Source: an uncultured delta proteobacterium
Lineage (GTDB): Bacteria; Myxococcota_A; Bradymonadia; REDH01
DNA: 7,641 nt
Assembly: GCA_903873545.1 (NCBI GenBank)
Contig: CAIQPA010000486.1
Coordinates: 1 to 7,641, forward strand
Direction: 5' to 3'
How positions within the stretch are numbered: position 1 is the stretch's first letter; each line of letters begins with the position of its first letter. The notes beneath the pieces are model-generated. The model saw only the letters and a program-made list of their open reading frames with translations. It was not told the origin of the DNA and did not search any database. The translations under genes and the position numbers were made by a program. Positions 1 to 5,300 of the stretch are shown here, piece after piece.

Positions 1-1
1 C

Positions 2-1054
2 GGCCTGCTCGACGTCCTCCCGCGGCCGCTCGACCCGCAGGCCCTGCTCCAGCTCGTGCAGCGTGCCGCCTGGGCCCTGCCACCCGTTGCGCTCCCCGAC
101 TCCTCTCCGTCGGAACTCCCGCGCGCCGTTGCCACGGCCGACCGCAGCAAGCTCGACGCCCCGACCGAGGCCGAGTCGCCCATCCTCGATGCCGATGAAC
201 TCGGCGTGGAGGAGGACCTCTCCGACGAGATGTATGACGATGCAGGCGACCCGCCTGGCCTGGCACCGACCGTCGAGGTCGACTCCTTCTCAGATATCGC
301 TGCGCTCGATGCGCCCGCCTGGAACAGCTGGAACCCCGACCTTGTCCCCGACGACGGCTCCCTCGCCGACCATGCCATCGCGACCGTGCTCGCGAGCGCC
401 GCCATCGCGGGCTACGATGGCTCGCTGCTGCTCGCGAGCGAGGCCGAGCGCCTCGAGGTCGTATTCCTTTCGGGTGCCGTCGTCGCCGCGCGCAGCAATC
501 GGCCCGAGGAGCGGTTGGGAGCACTCCTCGTCTCGGATGGCAGGCTGTCGCAGGAGAGCGCGGACCGCATCGCCGCCGACGCGCAGGCCTCCGGCAGCCT
601 CTTCGGCGCCACACTCATCGCATCAGGCCTGGTCACCGCCGCAGATGTCCAGACCTTCCTGCGACTTCAACTCCGGCTGCGCGTCGAGGGGCTGCTCGGC
701 TGGCGGGCAGGGCGCTTTGGCTTCCGCGCGCTCCCCTTCGTGGAGGAGCAGGCCGTCGCCGGTGCGCCGCAGCTGGGCGAGATGCTCTGGGCTGGCATCC
801 GCCACCTGCTGCCGCTCTCTGAGCTTCGCGGTTTGGCGACCGCGCTGTCGACGGCCCGCCTCACGATGAGCGACGAGCCACCCATCGCGCTGCCTCACGC
901 CGACTTCACCCCCGCGCAGGCCGCACTGGTCGCCGGCTGGGCGCCAGGTCTGGCAAATCGTCGCGCCGCCGGCCCCTTCCTTGCAGACGAGCGCCTCGCC
1001 CGACTCATCTACCTGTTAGTGACCAGCAGGTCGGTTCAGGTCAGCCAGAACTGA
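2..1054 (+). CDS. Receiver-like/DUF4388 (PATAN) regulator, 5' truncated
   Basis: The frame is open to the left edge, so this is the C-terminal 350 residues of a longer protein; the GTG at 56 is not a convincing start. Residues 1-26 (GLLDVLPRPLDPQALLQLVQ and on) look like the last strand and helix of a response-regulator receiver domain, where the usual Lys-Pro reads Arg-Pro. An acidic, proline-rich linker of about 90 residues follows. Residues about 120-252 fit DUF4388/PATAN: a SLADHAIATVL helix, VVFLSGAVVAARSN, ERLGALLVSDGRLSQE, FGATLIASGLVTAADV, and the LGWRAGRFGFRALPF ending typical of the family. Such domains occur in myxobacterial and related regulators, where they are thought to act in protein interactions in signalling or motility. 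No DNA-binding domain is visible, so the output is probably protein-protein contact in the cytoplasm. The receiver assignment rests on a short tail only and is less sure than DUF4388. Confidence 0.88.
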   Translation, partial: GLLDVLPRPLDPQALLQLVQRAAWALPPVALPDSSPSELPRAVATADRSKLDAPTEAESPILDADELGVEEDLSDEMYDDAGDPPGLAPTVEVDSFSDIAALDAPAWNSWNPDLVPDDGSLADHAIATVLASAAIAGYDGSLLLASEAERLEVVFLSGAVVAARSNRPEERLGALLVSDGRLSQESADRIAADAQASGSLFGATLIASGLVTAADVQTFLRLQLRLRVEGLLGWRAGRFGFRALPFVEEQAVAGAPQLGEMLWAGIRHLLPLSELRGLATALSTARLTMSDEPPIALPHADFTPAQAALVAGWAPGLANRRAAGPFLADERLARLIYLLVTSRSVQVSQN

Positions 1055-1074
1055 CGCCTCGCGTCAGCGGTTTT
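1051..1074 (+). terminator. Terminator-like hairpin containing the stop codon
   Basis: A perfect 7-bp stem, CTGACGC at 1051-1057 and GCGTCAG at 1061-1067 with loop CTC, is followed by CGG and TTTT at 1071-1074. The TGA stop (1052-1054) lies inside the left arm. The T tract is short, so termination may be partial. It separates the regulator from the downstream aminotransferase. Confidence 0.55.
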
Positions 1075-1143
1075 GCTTGCGCCGATCGACCCAGAGAGTA
1101 GGGGCGCGGCGAACAGTCTGATCCCGCTCGGGCAGACCTGTAC

Positions 1144-1148
1144 AAGGA
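1144..1148 (+). promoter_or_regulatory. Ribosome binding site of ilvE
   Basis: AAGGA sits 7 bases before the ATG at 1156 and supports that start. In the rest of the 101-base gap (1055-1155) I see no convincing -35/-10 pair; TTGCTT at 1073-1078 has no good partner. Confidence 0.6.
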
Positions 1149-1155
1149 CCGCTGC

Positions 1156-2079
1156 ATGTCTTCACTTCGCGCGAATTTTGTCTGGATGGATGGCGCCCTT
1201 GTCCCCTGGGACGAGGCCAACGTCCACATCATGACCCACACGCTCCACTACGGCCTCGGAATGTTCGAGGGCATCCGCTGCTACCAGCGGGCCGATGGCC
1301 GCAGCCACATCTTCCGCCACCGCGAGCACATCCGTAGGCTCTTCGAGAGCGCCCACATGGGGCTGCTGGAGATCCCCCACTCGGTTGACGAGATCATGCA
1401 GGCCTCGCGTGACCTTCTGCGGGCCAACGGTCAGGCAGAGGCCTATCTCCGGCCGCTCGTCTTCGTCGGCGACGGCGCGATGGGCCTTGGCTCCACCGCC
1501 AACCGCACCCGGGTCGCCATCGCCTCTTGGCAGTGGGGCGCCTACCTCGGCGACAAGGGCATGAAGGAGGGCATCTCTGCCAAGGTCTCCTCCTTCCAGC
1601 GCATCCACCCCAACACCCTCTTCAACAAGGGCAAGATCGTTGGGCACTACGTGAACTCCATCATGGCCAAGCGCGAAGTCATGCTCGCCGGCTACGACGA
1701 GGCCATCATGCTCGACCACGAGGGCTACGTCTGCGAAGCCTCGGGCGAGAATGTCTTCATCGTTCGCGACGGCGTCGTACGCACCGCGCCGCTCGGCTCG
1801 GCCATCCTTGGCGGCATCACCCGCGACACCGTCATTACCATCCTCCGCGACAACGGCGTGAAGGTCGACGAGACCCGCTTCGCACGCGAAGAGATGTATG
1901 TGGCCGACGAGGTCTTCTTCTGCGGCACCGCCGCAGAGGTGACGCCGGTTCGCATGGTGGACAACCGGAAGATTGGCGACGGGAAGGTCGGTCCGGTTTC
2001 AGGCCTCGTCCAGTCGCAGTTCTTCGAAGTCGTGCGTGGCGCCCGGGAAGGCTACGACCGCTGGTTCGACTACATCTAG
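1156..2079 (+). CDS. ilvE: Branched-chain amino acid aminotransferase
   Basis: A complete 307-residue class IV (D-amino-acid-aminotransferase fold) PLP enzyme, close in length to Escherichia coli IlvE. It should catalyse the reversible transfer of the amino group between Leu, Ile or Val and 2-oxoglutarate in the cytoplasm, the last step of branched-chain synthesis. Family motifs run in order: THTLHYGLGMFEGIRCY (27-43), RHREHIRRLFESA (54-66), YLRPLVFVGDGAMGL (97-111), the PLP lysine K160 in NKGKIVGHYVNS, E194 in CEASGENVFIV (cofactor N1 partner), GGITRDTVI (219-227) and EVFFCGTAAEVTPV (252-265). K160 and E194 sit one residue past the E. coli equivalents. The YxRP and GTAAE(V)TPV motifs favour a branched-chain transaminase over D-amino-acid transaminase or aminodeoxychorismate lyase. 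The ATG is supported by AAGGA 7 bases upstream. No other branched-chain gene is adjacent, so it appears to be a stand-alone gene. Confidence 0.95.
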   Translation: MSSLRANFVWMDGALVPWDEANVHIMTHTLHYGLGMFEGIRCYQRADGRSHIFRHREHIRRLFESAHMGLLEIPHSVDEIMQASRDLLRANGQAEAYLRPLVFVGDGAMGLGSTANRTRVAIASWQWGAYLGDKGMKEGISAKVSSFQRIHPNTLFNKGKIVGHYVNSIMAKREVMLAGYDEAIMLDHEGYVCEASGENVFIVRDGVVRTAPLGSAILGGITRDTVITILRDNGVKVDETRFAREEMYVADEVFFCGTAAEVTPVRMVDNRKIGDGKVGPVSGLVQSQFFEVVRGAREGYDRWFDYI

Positions 2080-2089
2080 ACCGCTTGGC

Positions 2090-2148
2090 GCCTCTGGAAT
2101 CGCTGCCGCACTGCGTCACGAACTGTGTGACACGACACAGCCAGAGGC
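2090..2148 (+). promoter_or_regulatory. Nested inverted repeats after ilvE
   Basis: An outer 8-bp inverted repeat, GCCTCTGG (2090-2097) and CCAGAGGC (2141-2148), encloses CTGTGT (2123-2128) / ACACAG (2135-2140). A second pair, GTCAC (2115-2119) / GTGAC (2127-2131), shares bases with the inner hairpin, so these two cannot form together. No T tract follows, which weakens a simple terminator reading. It may be a factor-independent structure at the end of the ilvE transcript, a protein-binding site or a leader element of the next gene. Confidence 0.35.
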
Positions 2149-2170
2149 CGTCGCGCGGTAGGGTTTCGCC

Positions 2171-2199
2171 TTGACACCTTCTCCCCCACGGGGGAAGAT
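2171..2199 (+). promoter_or_regulatory. Candidate sigma70-type promoter
   Basis: A perfect TTGACA -35 box (2171-2176) is followed after 17 bases by GAAGAT (2194-2199), a weak -10 (3 of 6). A C5/G5 inverted repeat (2183-2187 / 2190-2194) fills the spacer. It lies about 65 bases before the large surface-protein start, a plausible place for its promoter. The weak -10 keeps confidence low. Confidence 0.35.
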
Positions 2200-2253
2200 T
2201 GAACAGGTTTCTTGGAATACTTTTGGCGCGGGCCACTGAGCCTCGTTGATGTT

Positions 2254-2260
2254 GGAGGAA
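2254..2260 (+). promoter_or_regulatory. Strong ribosome binding site that fixes the start at 2263
   Basis: GGAGGAA ends two bases before the ATG at 2263 (four bases from GGAGG). It favours this ATG over the in-frame TTG at 2212, which has no such site and would place 17 non-signal-like residues before the lipoprotein signal peptide. Confidence 0.75.
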
Positions 2261-2262
2261 GA

Positions 2263-2337
2263 ATGGGTGCTCTGATCTCGAGTTCGGTCCGTCGTCAGCT
2301 CCTGCTGCTCTTTGTAATGGCTGCGATGTATGCCTGT
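2263..2337 (+). other. N-terminal lipoprotein signal peptide, lipobox Cys25
   Basis: Residues MGALISSSVRRQ give a basic n-region. LLLLFVMAAMYA is the hydrophobic core, and Cys25 follows MYA. The lipobox is acceptable but not ideal because Tyr precedes Ala and Met replaces the usual Leu. Expected processing is by lipoprotein diacylglyceryl transferase and signal peptidase II. Confidence 0.75.
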
Positions 2338-5300
2338 GCTGGCGGTGGCAGCGGTTGCGGCGCTGGTGGTTGCGGCGGCTGCGGTGGTTGCGGCGGCTGC
2401 GGTGGTTGTGGCGGCGCGCCCGTCGATCCGAACGCGCCCCTCTTTGTCTACCCCGACGACGCACCGCAGGTTCCCCAGGGCGCTCAGGTCCACGTGACCC
2501 AGCGCGGCTTCGACTTCCTTGGTGACAACGTCGGCACCCTCGCCGGTGGTCTCCTCGGCGGCGCCGGCGGCGCAACCTCCTGCCCCTCGGGCGGCATCCC
2601 CTTCTGTCTTCCGCCCACGGCGTTTGACACCGGAGTGGTGGGTACGGCCAACATCTGCTCTCAGGCTTCAGATGTCTGCAACGACGGTTCGCCAGGTTGC
2701 CAGCTCGAGATCTGCATCGACCCCAACCAGGTCGATATCCAGGGCCGGGGACCGAACGAGATCGTCGCCAACATCGGCCTCGGCCTCGACGAGACAATCT
2801 CCATTCGCGTGATCGGCGCGACCTGCCAGATCTCGCTGCAGGCAAACCCGCTGCCGGTCAGCGCAGTCGTTCAGTTCAATGTCGGCGCCCCTCCGGGAGA
2901 GAAGGTCGCCATCGCGGTACCTCCAGATCAGCTCGTCATCGGCACCGACGCACTCGACATTGGCGCGAGCGGCGGCTTCCTCTGCACCATCCTGAATGCG
3001 GCCAGCGGGCTGATCGGCGGCCTCGTGGCAGACCAGCTCACCGGCCCGATCACCGATGCGCTCGACACCGCGCTCTGCACCCAGTGCGGCGCCGACAACA
3101 GCTGCCCCACCGGCTCCACCTGCGACGCCGGCACCTGCAACCTCACGGGCACCACGACCTGCCGCCCCATCGACCTGGGCGCCTCGGGCTCCATCGACCT
3201 CGGCGCTGCGCTCGCCTCCGTCTCGCCCGGCCTCGAGGCTGGCCTTGGCTACACCTTCAACCTCGCCAACTATGCCCGCGGCACCGGCCCCACCGAGGGT
3301 GCTGCCCCCGGCCTCGACCTCTCCGGTCAGGTCGGCGTCACCGCCGTCGAGCCCAGCCCCTGCGTCCCCTACCGCGACCCCCCGCCGGTGGATCGCGTCC
3401 CCGCCTCGGCGGCCATCAACGCCAACGCCACACCGGCAGGCCAGCCCTTCGCCCTCGGCATCGGTATCCACAAGGAGGTCCTCGACCTCGCAGGGTGGGG
3501 CGCCTACAACTCTGGCGTCCTCTGCCTCTCGGTTGGCTCCGACACCATCCCCCAGATCTCGACCGGCCTGCTTGCAACCCTGCTGCCGAGCCTCCGCGAC
3601 CTGACCGGCGGCGCCGACCGCCCCGTCTCCATCGAGCTCCGCCCGCAGGAGGCGCCGACCATCACCCTCGGCGCCGGAACCACCATCACGGCAGCCGACG
3701 GAACCGTCTCCATTGGCGACCCGCTCCTCACGCTCAACCTGAACAACCTCAACCTCGACTTCTACACCTTCGTCGAAGAGCGCTACGTCCGCATCTTCAC
3801 GCTCGACACCGACCTCGCGGTACCGCTGGGCCTCGATGTCACGGCCAACAACGAGATCCTCATCCTCCTCGGCGACCTCTCGGCGGCACTCACCCGCATC
3901 GAGCCCCGGAACGGCGAGCTCCTCAAGGCCTCCGAGGTTGCCAACCTCTCTCGTCTGCTTCCGACGCTCCTCGGCTCCATCCTGCCCGCCCTCACCGGCT
4001 CGCTCCTGCAGCCCATCGCCATCCCCGACGTATCCGGCCTCCGCATCGTCTTCCCCGAGGGTGCCTTCACCTCCGTGGATAGCAACCAGATGCTTGCCAT
4101 CTTCGCCGACCTCGCGCTCGCTCCTCCGGTCACCCCCGGCGGTCTTGTCATGCCCCTCACCCCCGCCATCGCCGGCAAGCGCCTCATCGAGACGCCCTAC
4201 GCTACGCGCCGCGCCATGCTTGACCGTGCCGAGCAGCTCGGTGAGCCTGTCGATCTCGACCTCCTCATCCCCACCCTCGAACTCGACATGGAGACCATGG
4301 TCCCCGGCCTCGACGAGGTGCAGCTCGACTACTCCTGGCGCTTCGCCGGCGGCCTCTGGTCGGTCTGGCAGCAGACACCCCACCTCAAGATTTCGGAGCC
4401 CGTCATGGCACTCGAAGGCAACCACAACCTCGAAATCCGCGTCCGCAAGCGGGGCGATGGTTCCAGCGTGAGCCCCGTCACCGCCTCGACGATGGTCACA
4501 ATCGATCACTCGGTGCCGAGCATCGCCATGGACCGGGTCGGCAATCAGGTCGACTTCACCGCCATCGACACCGTCTCGAGCGCTGAGGCCCTTCTTGTGC
4601 GTTACCGCATCGCCGATGGCGCCTGGGTCACTGCTCGCGCAGCTGGTAGCATTGACCTCTCGGCCTACGAGGGTCGCTCGGTCGAGGTCGCCGTTGAGGC
4701 CACCGACGCCGCCGGTCACCGCGCCACCACCACCAAGAGCTTCCGCGTTGTCGGCGGCGGCTCCTCCGCTCAGAGCAGCGAAACGGATGCAGGCTGCAGC
4801 GCCTCGGGCAACAGCGCCGGTTCGCTCGGCGGCCTTGTCGCTCTCTTCGCCGGCATGATGCTCCTCCGTCGCCGCCGCTCGTTTGCGGTCGCCGCCTCCG
4901 TCGGCCTCGCCGCACTCGTCCTTGCCGCCTGCGGCACCGAGCCCGCCAGCAGCGCCTCGGTCGGCATCTGCGACCCCACCTGCGCCGACGGCCAGATCTG
5001 TGTCGATGGCGCCTGTCAGGGTGAGCCGGACTGCACCGTAGATGCCGATTGCGAAGCTGGCTTCCGTTGCGAGGCTGGCAGCTGCGTCGCTCGCACCAGC
5101 TGCGAGAGCGCCGCCGACTGTCAGGACGGCCAGATCTGTGTCGATGGCGCCTGCGTCGCCGGCACCCTCTGCGCCGACGTCTCGGAGTGCCCCGCCTGCG
5201 AGGGCGACCTTGCCGCCCGCTGCACCGACGGCGTCTGCGCCTGCGAAGTCGCCTGCCCGGATGGCTGCGGCGATGGCACCTACTGCTGCAACGCCACCGG

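Noticed and set aside
2212..2262. Extension of the large protein to the TTG at 2212
   Set aside because: It would add 17 residues (EYFWRGPLSLVDVGGR) ahead of a clean lipoprotein signal peptide and ignore the GGAGG placed before the ATG at 2263.
1835..2845. Arg-rich minus-strand frame of 336 codons crossing ilvE, the gap and the lipoprotein start
   Set aside because: It overlaps two supported genes and the promoter region, has a composition typical of antisense GC-rich DNA, and shows no domain.
4595..4858. Frameshifted reading in which an upstream gene ends at the TGA (4856-4858) overlapping ATG 4855
   Set aside because: The ATGA overlap is tempting as a stop/start junction, but the Ig-like segment and MYXO-CTERM-like tail are both encoded in the long frame, so a frame change would destroy them.
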